From NCBI GenBank assembly GCA_963995505.1, contig OZ023183.1, positions 18,782,671 to 18,846,670 of the forward strand: 64,000 nucleotides of DNA. Direction: 5' to 3'. Source of the stretch: Hypericum androsaemum (taxonomy: Eukaryota > Streptophyta > Magnoliopsida > Malpighiales > Hypericaceae). The notes beneath the pieces are model-generated. The model saw only the letters and a list, made by a program, of their open reading frames with translations, was not told the DNA's origin and did not search any database. Both the position numbers and the translations under genes were made by a program. Below, piece after piece: positions 7,917 to 19,060 of this stretch (position 1 is the stretch's first letter; each line of letters starts with the position of its first letter).

Positions 7917-10367
7917 TGTAATGTCCCTGATTAAGGGATTAGAATTCAAGAACCCTAATTGGTAGAAAATTGGGGAAAAGAAAGAATTGAGATAGAAAGA
8001 GAAGAGAAAGTAGAGAAAGAAACGATCTGTTTCTTTTAGGATTGTTGTCAAAATATTTGAATGGTTCCTACAGTTACATTGACTACTATTTATATTCCTA
8101 TATAAGGCGGCTTATATGGCTTATTACAAAGCAGTCCCTAAGCTCTTGCTAATGCTCACTCAAGTCCTCGGGTACATTACAACTCCCTCCTTCAAAAGAA
8201 CCTTGTCCTCGAGGTTCAAGGAATATCAAAAGTGAAACACTGAACTCGTCCGTGTACTATAGCTGCTCGTTGAACCGTAGTGGAACTCCTAGTGCACCTT
8301 GCAGTCAAGTCACGTGTCGTAGTTTGATCTCTGCAATGCTGTGTAAAACTGTAGACTTGTAGCAACTCAAAGTAATGTCTCTCTGCTGCAGTAAAGCTTG
8401 CAAGAGCTTGTAATTCTGCACCAGCCCCTCTCACAACACAAACGTCTCGCCACGCATAAAGGTCTGTCTGAAAATAAGAAGAAAACTGCCACCCTCCTAA
8501 AGTTGGTTGATCTGCAGAAGTTGACAACTGCAAAATTACAGTGAATGATGGCTGCTGTAAAATTGAAGCACGGGAGGCACATGCAGCAATTTGCAGTGCT
8601 GCTGCTGCACCCATTTCTAGTCCTGCAATTATAAGGATTGCAGCCGGTGTTGAACTTGCAGTAACCTTTACAGGAGATTGCTGCAGAGTTGCAGAGATCA
8701 TGCGTTTAAGAAGCTGTTGCATAGTTGAAAGGACCAGCAGATTTGCATAAAATTGCAGGTCTGCATCAAATGGCAAAACTGCAGCAGATGAAGAACCGGC
8801 ATCTGTAAAAATTGCAAACATGGGATCTGCAGCAATCTGAAGACCTATAGCTTCCTTCTGTCCTTGTACCAAATAAACTTCTTCTTCAATATCTTCCTTC
8901 TTAGTCCTTAGAATCTGGAACTGGCATTGCATCAACAATCTTGCATAAGCTGTAACAATTTCAACATTATGCATAGCCGAGGATCTCAAAAAATACTCAT
9001 CTTCAAGCAACGAGTTCACTAAGTTCTTCAACCCACGGGATACCCAAGATTGATTGTAGAAAACTTCAGGATATTGTAAACTAGAGATGGTTGTTTCCCT
9101 CCACTTCGAATTCAGATTTATCAGCAAAGATGATAAAATACTTTGTGGATCAGCCACCATGTCTCGAAGTAGTAAAGTCAACACTGGCTTTTCCTTAACA
9201 AATTGTGGAGAATTGCATATCTTCCTGTCAAGAACATATTTTCCCATCTCAATATCACAACTAAAGCTGTAACTCATACATGTTAAACCAATTACATCCA
9301 CTCCATCTGTCAAACCAGTTACATTAAATCCACCTTCTTTATTAGCCTCACAAAGAAATTGAATCTCTTCGTCACCAACTCCGAATGCCAATTCCATTAC
9401 AGAATCCAACAGAAGTTCTAACACTACAAAATCTTTTCTGTCACAAGAAACTTGATCGAGCTTATAGTTAACCCGGTCTGAATCAACGCAAGGCCCCAAC
9501 TCATCCTCACTTAAAAAACTCAGTTCCACCTCTTTAGTTGCTCCAGAATCATCAGGCGGCTTAGATTTCACGTCAAAATCCAGGGTGAAGTTACTTCCCA
9601 CCAATGAGTGCAATTCACCAGTTTTGTGGGCAACATCAAAGTCTCATGGATCCCAACTCTTATTTGCCTCACCTTGGAAGTCCAACGACTTCAATGTCCT
9701 TTCTTTTCTCAGCACAATTACCAACAATCTCACAAGAATCCCTACAGTAAAACCATCAAGCCCTTCTAATTCTTTCTGTGCTTGATCTTCATCATCCTGT
9801 ATGTTGGATTCACCTTCAAGCACCACCACGTCTAACTTCTTTAAAATTTTAGAATCAGATTCGTTGTTGGATTTTCCTTCAAAGTCGTAGAAATCCTCAA
9901 CAAGACTAGAAAAATCAGGCTGGACCAACAAGACCCCATCAAAGTCAGAATCTTGGTCATTAACCTCCTGTCTTTCCTCAGTTGATTCACAACCCACTGA
10001 TTCATCAACATTCTCGTCATCATCCTCAAACCGCTCGTATAAAGCATCCGAAAATTCATCCCAGTAATCTTCTTCGTTGCCGTCAAAGGACCATGTCGAG
10101 AACCATTCTTTCGCCCTACCGACCAACAAATCCGCCACTAAACTAAATTGGTAAATCTCCACAGCTTGGTAAACATCGAAGTACTCCTCACAACCGTCAA
10201 TCCAATCTTCCGGATTAACACCCGAAAAAGAAGGAAGACTAGGAAACTCCCTTTGAGATAAGAAAGTGTTTACCTTGTTCGGGTGAATTTTCAACGCCCA
10301 CTCGTCCAAGAACCCATCCAAGAACTGATTCCGGGGAGCCTCCATATCACACCTCTGACCCACGAAC
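7917..10367 (-). mobile_element. Retroelement-derived block with gag-like reading frame (minus strand), probably a truncated or non-autonomous LTR element
   Basis: A long minus-strand frame starts next to the ATG at 10345/10363 and stops at 8216. It is followed on the minus strand by 'aacctcgaggacaaggttc', a phrase that closes many plant Ty3/gypsy open frames or their 3' flanks, and then by ~250 bp that read like an LTR: 'gcttatatagg' (TATA-like) and a purine-rich stretch, ending 'cagggacattaca' near 7917. I could not find a second LTR, a primer site or a target duplication, and the 5' boundary coincides with the broken end of a Mutator-like element at 10368. The outer limits are therefore approximate. 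Confidence 0.45.
8216..10363 (-). pseudogene. Gag-like protein fused in frame to a long unrecognised region, one internal stop
   Basis: From 10363 to 8216 one minus-strand frame of 716 codons is broken only by a TGA at 9646-9644. The first 239 residues include LPSFSGVNPEDWIDGCEEYF, LVGRAKEWF and DEFSDALYERFED, the layout of the Ty3/gypsy retrotransposon gag domain, followed by an acidic tail. The region after the stop (~475 codons) resembles nothing I know. Its first half is acidic and leucine-rich; its second half is rich in Ala, Gln and Cys because the DNA at ~8380-8850 is packed with TGCAG/CTGCA words. No protease, RT or integrase motif is present. Either the TGA is a disabling mutation or the two halves are separate proteins. 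Confidence 0.5.
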
Positions 10368-11286
10368 GTTTTAACATATTATACTCATAGATCCATTGCA
10401 TAGTAAGTTGGTCCCTATATTTTGAGAAATTGAACCCTTTAATCCCTGGCTTCAATTTTTTTGTTGACAACCCAACTGAAATGACATTAGTGTCCCTAAA
10501 TTATCAAGTTAAAAAAATATATATATCTCTTTCAACCCCTCATCTCCGTCTTCTCCTGGCTGCCCACCTAGCATTAAATAATCTTCCTCTACTCCTCCCC
10601 CTCGCATCTCTTCTCTCTCATGTCTCTTCTTCTAATACTTGGTCATCTTCGAGAGACAGAACATCCTTGTTTGAAGGATGAGAAGCAATGAGCTTGAAAC
10701 TAAAGTGGGGTCTGAAGATTTAACCACCTTGGACGCATCATCGCCAATGACCCATGAATCCGATGCAGCGACAGGGCCCAATTATATGAACCCCACCTCC
10801 TCTTATACTGCAAAGGAGACTTTACAGGCAAGTCAAATATTAACTCCGCTTTTAGAAAAATTATTATTCTTGATTCTAGTTTGGAGTACATATGTTCGCC
10901 TCTTCTGCAGAAGAAATCGGCTACGACAAGTTTGATCGAACTGTCTAGTTTCAAGCAAGGGAGGTGGCTTTCCAGTACAAAGTCTAGGAGAACATGGATG
11001 AGGAGATCTTCTGCAGGAGCGCAAATCTATGAGCCAGGGAGGAGAGGAAGTAGAAGATAGAGTAAGGACAACAGTGGTAGAAGATGGAGACGAGGGGGTG
11101 AAAGATTTTATTTTTTTTAACTTGATAATTTTAGGGACAGTAATGTCATTTCAGTTGGGTTGTCAATGAAAAATTGAAGCCAGGGATTAAAGGGTTCAAT
11201 TTCTCAAAACATAGGGACTAACTTATTATGCAATGGATCTATAAGTACAATATATTAAAACTCAAGGACCTGTGAGTTTTTTTCCC
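10368..11286. mobile_element. Mutator-like element with long terminal inverted repeats, left tip missing
   Basis: About 190 bp at the left (10368-~10560) is the inverted complement of the right end (~11080-11261). Shared phrases, read inward, are 'tagatccattgcat', 'gaaattgaaccctttaatc', 'cctggcttcaattttt' and 'gacaacccaactgaaatgac'. The right repeat continues outward to 'gggaaaaaaactcacagg' read on the minus strand, a typical Mutator-like tip, ending near 11286. The left one stops abruptly at 10368 against the gag-like block, so ~25 bp are missing. The middle (10600-11080) has no transposase. It has a short plus-strand frame (10678-10935) that could be a captured gene fragment, unproven. Confidence 0.75.
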
Positions 11287-11289
11287 AAA

Positions 11290-11559
11290 TAAAAGACATC
11301 TGATGAAATTAATTGTGAGAAATGTAGCAAAGCATTTCATATTGTTACTAGTTTTTATATTTTTAAAACTTCTCGTGATATCTAAACACTCGATGAGCCT
11401 ACTAATCCAAAGGTTGAACCAAACATGACTTTTGAATAATGATAAAATTTAATATTGTTGTGTATTCACTCGATACATTTTGGTTAAAAAAATTAGGGAT
11501 GAACATTTGGATAATACAAATTATCCGAATTTCTACTATTAGAATTATGTAAATTATTT
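11290..11559. other. Intergenic, no feature seen
   Basis: AT-rich, without a supported frame or repeat. Confidence 0.4.
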
Positions 11560-12001
11560 TTGTTGGAATTGAATGACATTTCAATGCAAAGGCCCAAAGT
11601 AGTAAGGCCCAAAGTGGGAGGCCCAAGATGGGAATGGGAAAGGGAAACTAATCCCACATTGAAAAATGGCACAAAGTTTTTCAAGTTTATAAGGAGATTT
11701 TCCTTGTTAGCTTGAAATTAAGTTGACCACCTGGAAAGACAACTCGGATATGCTACGAGGACGGTGCTCTAAGCACAAGCACGCGCACGTGCATGTGCGC
11801 ATGGCGCATTGGACACATGGTACAATGGGCGCTTTGTGGCGCACTTGGCACTTCACAGTCTCCTCGGAAGTGTCTGCCTCCTCTTCCTCTCTCTCAAGAA
11901 AGTTCCAATCCAAGGTTCGCCCAAAGCTTCGAAAATCGTTATGCTACGATCTTGGAAGCAATAAAGTCGTTGTATAGGATGTACACCACCTCCGACAAAC
12001 A
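11560..12001. repeat. Possible solo LTR
   Basis: Begins TGTTGGAATTGAATGACA and ends CTCCGACAAACA, with 'ggcccaa' repeats, 'aatcccacattg' and a TATA-like 'tttataagg' near 11686, the usual look of a plant copia LTR. No convincing 5-bp target duplication is seen (flanks 'atttt' and 'ataat'), so the limits and the call itself are weak. Confidence 0.3.
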
Positions 12002-12236
12002 ATAATTTTTTTGTCTAAATTCGAACTATGAACTATCCGATATCGAACCTTTTTAAAATACAGATAATCTGAATTAACCGATTTAACTAATTTCCATTCC
12101 TTCCCCGTTAAAAGCAAACGATGGCATGGCACGCCTAATGACATTTATTGATATCTATTGAAACATAACTAACAGCAAAAGAAGGCACAACCTCTTCTCT
12201 TCTATTAACTAAATCAAGAGCTTGTTCCATTTGAAA

Positions 12237-12338
12237 ATGAAAACTCTCCTGTTTTCTTCAATCTTTTCTCTTCTCTTCTTTACCAAATGTTGGATTTGGG
12301 AATTAGGAATTTTAGTGTATGTTGGTGTTTGTTTGTAG
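12237..12338 (+). other. Short signal-peptide-like frame, possible lost first exon of the SCPL pseudogene
   Basis: A 33-codon frame starts MKTLLFSSIFSLLFFTKCW, a lysine followed by a hydrophobic run and a small/Cys region, like a secretory signal. A donor-like 'gtatgt' follows inside the frame. The SCPL relic downstream on the same strand begins without its signal exon, so this could be that exon, now separated by a Cassandra insertion. It could equally be chance, since hydrophobic frames are easily made by TTC/TCT-rich DNA. Confidence 0.22.
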
Positions 12339-12710
12339 GGATCGGAAAGGGAAGGGAGGAATTAGGGTGGGTTGACCTTTTTGGGTGGGTTGGGCTAGTT
12401 AAGTTATTTTCTCTCTCACAGATGTCAATTTTGAAAGACGGATTATTTATCTACAATTATTTATCAAACTTGTTTAGCTAACTGAACTTGCGGAATAATT
12501 ATTTTCCTTTTGTGGGGGAAAATAGCAAGATGGACTGATAGTCCATTCACCGTATCACCCACGATCAAGCAGCTAATGGAAAGAGAATGAGAGTGTGGAT
12601 ATACATTTCCACTGCTTTCCGAGTATGCCATATAGATGCAAGTATTCAGATTTGTTGTTCTGCAAACTACGAACTAATCCTTAAACTTATAAGGAAAGAT
12701 ACAGCGTCAT

Positions 12711-13020
12711 TGTAACGCACCGTGATTTGACCGACTGTCTCCACAAACCTACACGGATCTTTTCCAGCGTATTTTGTCCACACTCACACTAATCCCGAAA
12801 ACTTTTCAGGAGGTCACCCATCATGATCCTACTCCCGGTCAAACGTGTTTAACCTTGGAGTTCTCTCAGGATGGATCCTACTCCCGGCCAAATGCGTTTA
12901 ACCTTGGAGTTCTCTCAGGATGTGTGCCGAAAAAGAATGTGCACCTTGTTTGTATGGATAGTACTAACCAAATCACTTAAAGTCTTTCAGAAAATAATAT
13001 ATCATTTACGGGGTATCACA
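12711..13020 (-). repeat. Cassandra 3' LTR with an internal 51-bp tandem duplication
   Basis: 310 bp against 259 bp for its partner at 13149-13407. The extra length is a direct repeat of the segment starting 'gatcctactcccgg' and running through 'ttctctcagg' (about 12824-12925), that is, a doubled piece of the 5S-like region. Confidence 0.8.
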
Positions 13021-13407
13021 TTCAATCCTCCTTAAATACACGACGCCATCGTCGCGTCAGAATCAGACAATCCTAGAATCTCTCGTATTTGGGTGCGTTC
13101 GATCCCAGAACTATACCGTACTAGTCAAGGTATTGCTCTGATACCAAATATAGCGTCACATGATCTGACCGATTGTCTCCACAGACCAACACAAGTCTTT
13201 TATAGCGTGTTTTGTCCTCACTCACACATATCCCGAAAACTTCCCAGGAGATCACCCATCCTGATCCTACTCCCGGCCAAACGCATTTACCTTGGAGTTC
13301 TCTCAGGATGTGTGTCGGAAAAGAAGGTGCACATTGTTGGTATGGATAGAACCAATCAAATTACTTAAAATATTTCAGACAGAATATATCATTTACGGGG
13401 TATCACA
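12711..13407 (-). mobile_element. Cassandra TRIM retrotransposon (5S rRNA-like LTRs), complete
   Basis: A 697-bp element flanked by the 5-bp duplication GTCAT (12706-12710 and 13408-13412). Read on the minus strand it has a 5' LTR (13407-13149), a primer site TGGTATCAGAGC two or three bases inside, a ~128-bp interior with the purine tract aaggaggattgaa, and a 3' LTR (13020-12711). Both LTRs begin TGTGATACC on that strand. Each LTR contains 5S-rRNA-like sequence: minus-strand 'aggatgggtgatctcctggg' at ~13231-13265 nearly equals the conserved 3' half of plant 5S rRNA. This is the defining trait of Cassandra TRIMs. It encodes no protein and must be moved by another element. Confidence 0.9.
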
Positions 13408-13412
13408 GTCAT

Positions 13413-14234
13413 GATGAAGTTAAAGCTTTTTGGAATCACGAACACTTTGGTGTATACTTTTTTTTAGAATAGTGGCTCAAACCTAACATTAAGGTACTCT
13501 GTTACATAACACTAATAGAAAGTACATAGACAAATAACTAAAACACCAAATAAAAAATGAAGACCATACAGAAGTCGATAGAGTGGCACAACTGGAAGCA
13601 ATGGACGGTCGAGAAGCTATGAAAGCCAACGACCAATGCGGAGTTCTGCCGAGATAAGCTACGGCTAAAAATGACTAGGTAACATCATAGACGCAACCGT
13701 GTGGACATTTGAATGCATACAAAATGTAAAAGAGGCAAAGTTAAACAAGTTCAACGAAGATAAATTTCTCCATCTGCAATCACATGAATGGTATCAAAAT
13801 CTAAATGGATCTCAGATCAAGCTTAAAACGATCCAAGCAAAATACACACATCAAAAGGCTAGCCCTGAAACCGCTAAACATGTGTGGCCCAAACAACAAC
13901 AAACATAGCAACAAATAATAGAAAGCTAGAAATGACAGAACAAAAAACAACGAACAGAAAGATAAATAAAGTAATAACAGTACAGACTATCCAAGGGGAG
14001 GTCGACAGGGACCAATCCCCGGGGACTACCAGCAACCCCCCTGGCACGCCAGGGAGGAGATCAAGCTTGGGAAAGCAGAGACAGGAGAGGAATGACACGG
14101 CCCCGGACTTGCAGTGGCTGACGGTGCTAGGCTAGGAGAGTTGGAGCTGCTCAAGTGCCCTCCAAATGCTGAGCCGTGGGGATTAGAACTAGAGATATCG
14201 TCTAGGGTGTACGTGGGGTCTTAGTTCAGGCTAA
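13413..14234. other. Intergenic, no supported gene
   Basis: A-rich DNA on the plus strand with short frames only (69-83 codons) that have no recognisable protein features. Possibly old transposon remains. Confidence 0.35.
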
Positions 14235-14237
14235 TGA

Positions 14238-15395
14238 AAGTCGACAAGATCAAGGTATTGCCAGTTGACAAGATCAAGCCATTGCCAGGGTAGCCGAAAG
14301 GGTTTGACTTCTTACAATACTCAATATAGAGATTTTCATATCCTACTCAAAACCCTAAGGTAGTGAGTAGGTGGATCTTTCAAACTTATAAACAGGTCAA
14401 ACACACTTGCCACTTCTGATGCGGTATTCTCTCCAACACACAAGATATTGTTGATCCTGACAAAGGAAGGGCTTTGTTCTATTACTTTGTGAAGTCACCT
14501 CAGGATTCTTCCTCCAAGCCCTTGCTGCTATGGCTCAGTGGAGGTACTAACTAATTGTCGTGCCTCCGCCTTGTTTCTTCTACCTACATCATAATCTGTT
14601 AACTTGACGAATTCAGGACCAGGTTGCTCATCTCTTGGATTGGGAGCTATGGTAGAGTTGGGGCCCTTAGAGGTCAACAGTGACAGAGAGACCTTTATAG
14701 GAACGAATTTGCATGGAACCTGGGTATGTACATAACAACTGGTTATCCATTTTCACCCATGGTTAATTTTTCGCTCAATTAGCCCTTAAAAGTATAACCT
14801 AACTAACGAATGTAGAACCTTGTCAGTTGCAAATGTAATTTTCTGGAGTCCCCATCAGGAGTTGGGTTTTCTTACTCCAACAGATTCTCAGATTACACCA
14901 CCGGAGACAAGAGAACAATCTAGGACTTGTACATTTTCCTGGTCAACTAGTTAGAGAGATTCTCTCACTACAAGCACCGTGATCTTTTCATTGCCGGGGA
15001 GAGCTATGCTCGGACTATTCTGTCTTACGGCAACCAGACCATCGGAATCAACCTCAAAGGCATTGCTGTAAGTTGCTGCATTCCGATATAATCTTCTGTG
15101 ATCTAAATGGTGATGTATACAATGGAATGGAACAGAAGGAAAATGCCTGGTTCGATGAGGGCGCGGGTATTAAGGGCAAGTATGAGTTCTACTGGATTCA
15201 CGCTCTCAACTCCGACGAGACAAATGCGAAGATCAACAGGTTTTGTGACTTTGACACTGGGAATTTCTCGAGTGTCTGCTTGCAGTACCTGGATCAAGCT
15301 GACAATGGGATTGGAAACATCAATCCGGAAAACATTTATGAGCCATCCTGCCATCCATCAGCGCCACTCGGATCAATTCGGCAAGTGGGTTAATG
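14238..15395 (+). pseudogene. Serine carboxypeptidase-like (SCPL) pseudogene, truncated
   Basis: Pieces of an S10 serine carboxypeptidase in order. 14238-14330 reads DKIKPLPG-stop-PKGFDFLQYS (a Gln codon turned TAG) after a partial duplicate of the same words. ~14430-14532 reads [18 protein letters not shown] to LLLWLSGG, ending at a GT donor. 14617-14723 is GPGCSSLGLGAMVELGPL between a good acceptor and donor. 14816-15068 holds the shared [12 protein letters not shown] stretch and the nucleophile motif GESYA, but with two TAG stops. A later exon (15073-15393) covers WIHALNSDETNAKIN to NIYEPSCHP. The final exons with the catalytic Asp and His are absent. Stops, lost exons and a missing signal exon mean no active enzyme. 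Confidence 0.85.
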
Positions 15396-15399
15396 AAAA

Positions 15400-16096
15400 T
15401 TTTGATTTAGTGGTACATATCAGTATTACAAATATTGGGCCCGATAAATATATTGGGCCAGTTGAATATTTTGCCACAGCTATTTCTGTTTCTGCTTCCA
15501 AGTTTATTATTTGGCAAAAGATGCCAATAACTTTTCAACAAAAACCGAATTTGTCCTACATCTCAAGAGGCACGGAAAATAAATTATTAGAAAATAAATT
15601 TGTCCTGCTTATTAAATTTTTTCAAATAGTGGAATATCAACTACAATCGATCAAACGTTTAAAGTAAAATTCTAAGACAGTCTAGTGAATTTCAGAGTAG
15701 CGTATGGTTTCAAAAAATAAAATTCTAAGAAAAACTGGATGCGAAAATAATATATAGATATGTACTTAAAAATGTAGTAAGACTTAAATATTGCAGTACA
15801 ATACTGATCTCCAACCAAAATGAATCAGTCACGATTTGAAAAATGTAACATTTAAATCACAGAGATGAATCATACAATATCTCACAATAATTAGACAACC
15901 GCGAATGGAGAATAACCTAATGGAAATATGATAAGCTAATAAATTTTCATTTAAGTTCCCATAACTACAATGCCACTGTAATTATATTACCAAAAATTAC
16001 TATGCTAATAACAGTATATAAAATTGATTAGCAGTTCTCCTACATATCATACAATTAATCTCCCATCTTCAAAGGAGGATAAAAAAATTCTCAGAA
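15400..16096. other. Upstream region of the intact DEFL gene, no gene seen
   Basis: AT-rich. The short plus frame ending at 15667 runs on from the pseudogene in another phase and is not real. Confidence 0.4.
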
Positions 16097-16866
16097 ATGA
16101 AAACTGGTGCATCTATTTCCTCTCTGCTCCTAGTGATCTTTCTCCTCGTCAATTGGGGTAAATCTTATTTTTCTTTTTTTATGTGTGGTATTTTAAGTAT
16201 GTCATATTCTTTCTCTCTTAAACTCCAACTTAAATTTTGTGTCCGACCACTAACTAAAATCTCCATATCCAATTGTTGGTAGATTTTCAACACTTACAAA
16301 TAATGTTTATCACACTCGTAACTAGTGACGTGATAATCTCAACACGTCTCCTCAAATGAGATCTATCGGGCCGAAGTTTACACAGACTAGAATTTTTTTT
16401 AAGGTAAATTTTTACACCTTGACACATGCGAGGAGGGGTTGAACCCTGGACCTCATAAATATTTACAACGCCTTGTGCTGTTAAGCTATAAGTTTTTTGG
16501 CCAGAATTGAACTTATAATCTAAAATCTTAAAACTATGAGTTAGTAAATTTTCAAAACTTATAAACAATTCAACCACATCAGAAAAACTTTTCATGGTTT
16601 TTACACGAATTTTTTAAAACTGAAATGTCATATATTTTCTCGAAATCCATGATTGTTGTCTAACAAAATCTATCGCAGGAGTTGAAATGAGAATGGCAAG
16701 TGCTGCGTGCGAAAACGAGAAGCTTGTGTATGCAGGTGAGTGCGACCCAGAAAACTGCGACCTTGTTTGTAAGGCCATGTTTGGGGAAGCCGTTAATGGC
16801 AAATGCGACAAATGGGCGCCTGTTCCTGGAGTTTTCTTTCATTGTGTGTGCGTTGCTCCATGTTAG
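16097..16866 (+). CDS. Defensin-like (DEFL) cysteine-rich secreted peptide; exons 16097-16157 and 16679-16866
   Basis: Exon 1 encodes MKTGASISSLLLVIFLLVNW, a clear signal peptide, and ends G|GTAAAT in phase 1. Exon 2 follows 'tctatcgcag' and continues G-VEMRMASAACEN to the stop at 16864-16866. The product has 82 residues. Eight cysteines are spaced C-x10-C-x4-C-x3-C-x11-C-x12-C-x1-C-x3-C, ending VAPC, the defensin-like CxxxC/CxC arrangement. The intron (521 bp) shows the normal size for this family, and the splice phase is the same as in the paralogue at 1995. The two mature peptides differ at most positions outside the cysteines, typical of fast-evolving DEFL families. Expected to be secreted and disulfide-bonded; target unknown. 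No disabling change is visible. Confidence 0.82.
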
Positions 16867-19060
16867 CCATTGCTTGTTTACCAAATAATGAGCACTATGT
16901 GACCAAATCAATTATTCTGAAAATAAAGAACATCAAATTATATTAGGTGGTCTTTGTCATTTGGTTCTAGTTATAAATGACTTGTATTTCCTTAAAACTC
17001 TTAAGTCAAGACTTACGAATGAAAAAATATATAATTGGGAGAGTCACTTCCTAAAATATGGTTCAACATTGCTCAATTATGAATATCAGAAGTTCACAGA
17101 AAAAATAGTTCGCCGGTTGTAGAGACGAGATATACAAAATATTGCAAGTGTGTTAATCTTCTTGATTTCCGTTTTTTGGCGTGTGTCAGTTGTAAACAGT
17201 TATCTCAGGTGTTCTTTTTCCCCGTTACGTTTTTTTCAAGAAATTTTACCGTAACAAATTTTTACTGTGACTCGTGGCTGCTCCACATACCAATCTCGTA
17301 CAAGGGGGTTCAAAAATGATTTTATTAATAAGATTTCTAATTTTTTATAAAAAAATGCTAATTAGATAAAAATTATTTTAAGATTAATTTATGATGAGAT
17401 AATTTTCCAATTTAGTCTCATACGCCTTGACAACTTTATATGATGAAGATCTCCCGAGAGGACCAAGCTCCTGATTGAATTTGCGAACTTGATCGGGAAT
17501 TTTTTGGGTCCGATGATTCTTCATAGTTGGGTCGTCATAGGACTTGGCCCATCTTTCTGTGGTATTCGCATGTTTGAAACATTACTGGCCTCTTGGGCTT
17601 CTTCTATTTCAAGCCTGCTTGCGCATGAACGGATTAAGGGCCTAATCATATATCTTTATATAGTCCTTATCCATTAAATGTTAAGAGATTAAAGAAAGAT
17701 AATGGTACCGTAGGATCATTTCGTTACCTGGCGACCAGCTCTCGATCCATGATGATAAAGAGGAGCTGTCCCCGCTCCAGACGTGTAAAAAAGGTTTCTT
17801 TTATGATCAACTTTGGGAAAGCTCTTCAGAGACGCAGCAGTTTTGTCACTTTTTGGATAAGACACACGTTCTATTAACATGGAAAGAAAAAAAAGATCTC
17901 AGTGGGATCCAGGCTAAAATTATGATTTAGAAACTGTCGGTTATGATTAGGCCGTCACTTTCATTGACAGATAATTTTTTGGTTAAATTACCGATTAATA
18001 GACGATTTAATCTTAATCGTTAGTTCATTTTTACGATCACAAATTATTATTATTGTAACCACTGTCAATTTTCAAACAGGAATCGTCGGTGACCAGCTGA
18101 CAATTTTATAGTTAAAAACGAACAGTGAGCAGGACTAGACTATGGGCACAGGCACAGCGGATAAACCTGGGTGTTCCTTCTATCAACAAATAAATAGTTA
18201 GTTTAATTGGTTATGAAGTTTTAATTTAACTAAAATATTTCGAATTCGAATTTTTAATAATACAACAATGTTAAAAAATTTAGCATCTTTAAAAGACGAA
18301 TCAAACTTATATTAGTTGCCTATAACTAATCTAATAAAAATTTGGTCGTTTGCTCAAATTCATTTATACGCATGCACGCTAACCAACTCACGTGTACTTG
18401 AGAGGCGTAAAGAAGAAGGTTAACTTCAAAAGGATACATAGAATCGATTAATTATGAGCCATGAATCAAAGTGGCCATGAAATTTATGAAGATTTGGACA
18501 CAATTATGTCGTTGTACACTAATGTAGGTCCAAACCCAAAAGTCTTGTTCTTTTCTTTTGAATCGGATTGGATTGCAAAATTGAGGCTGGCCTATCGGGA
18601 GAGGCTTCATGTGTACTACTATACTATTATTTTATTTTATGGTAACAATGTTTAATTATTGGGCAATAAGAGATGGGGAACCAATCATCTCCTATAAGCT
18701 GAGTCCAATGGGAGCTGTCATCCCTATTGCCAACCCTCTGACTTGTTGAAAAAAAGAGTTTCAACTTATGTCCCCAGCTATTTGGATCGTTGTTATTTTT
18801 GGGTATTTTGGTAAACATTATTGCGGTTACACGATTATCAATTACATATCTTATATATTCGAAGTTGAGACTATTTGATTAAGATAAAAAATTTTATTGA
18901 TCGGTGATCTAAGTACTTGTTGATACTAAAATTACTGTCTCAAAATAAAATGTAAGATCACGAAAATGACATAAATGCAGTAGCGTGACCAAATCATCAA
19001 CAGCTAATACCATTAAAAGTTGGGTGATTAAGTGATGCATAGTGCGTACCTAATTAGAGT
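16867..19060. other. Intergenic, no supported gene
   Basis: AT-rich. The first ~80 bp after the stop match the 3' flank of the dead DEFL copy at 970-1040. No open frame here shows conserved protein features. Around 17900-18130 there are short inverted phrases (gccgtcac, gtcggtga) that may be a decayed DNA transposon, without paired ends. Confidence 0.4.

Noticed and set aside
12711..13407. A real 5S rRNA gene
   Set aside because: The 5S-like block lacks the full 120-base gene, is flanked by LTR ends, primer site and a 5-bp duplication, and repeats in each LTR; it is Cassandra.
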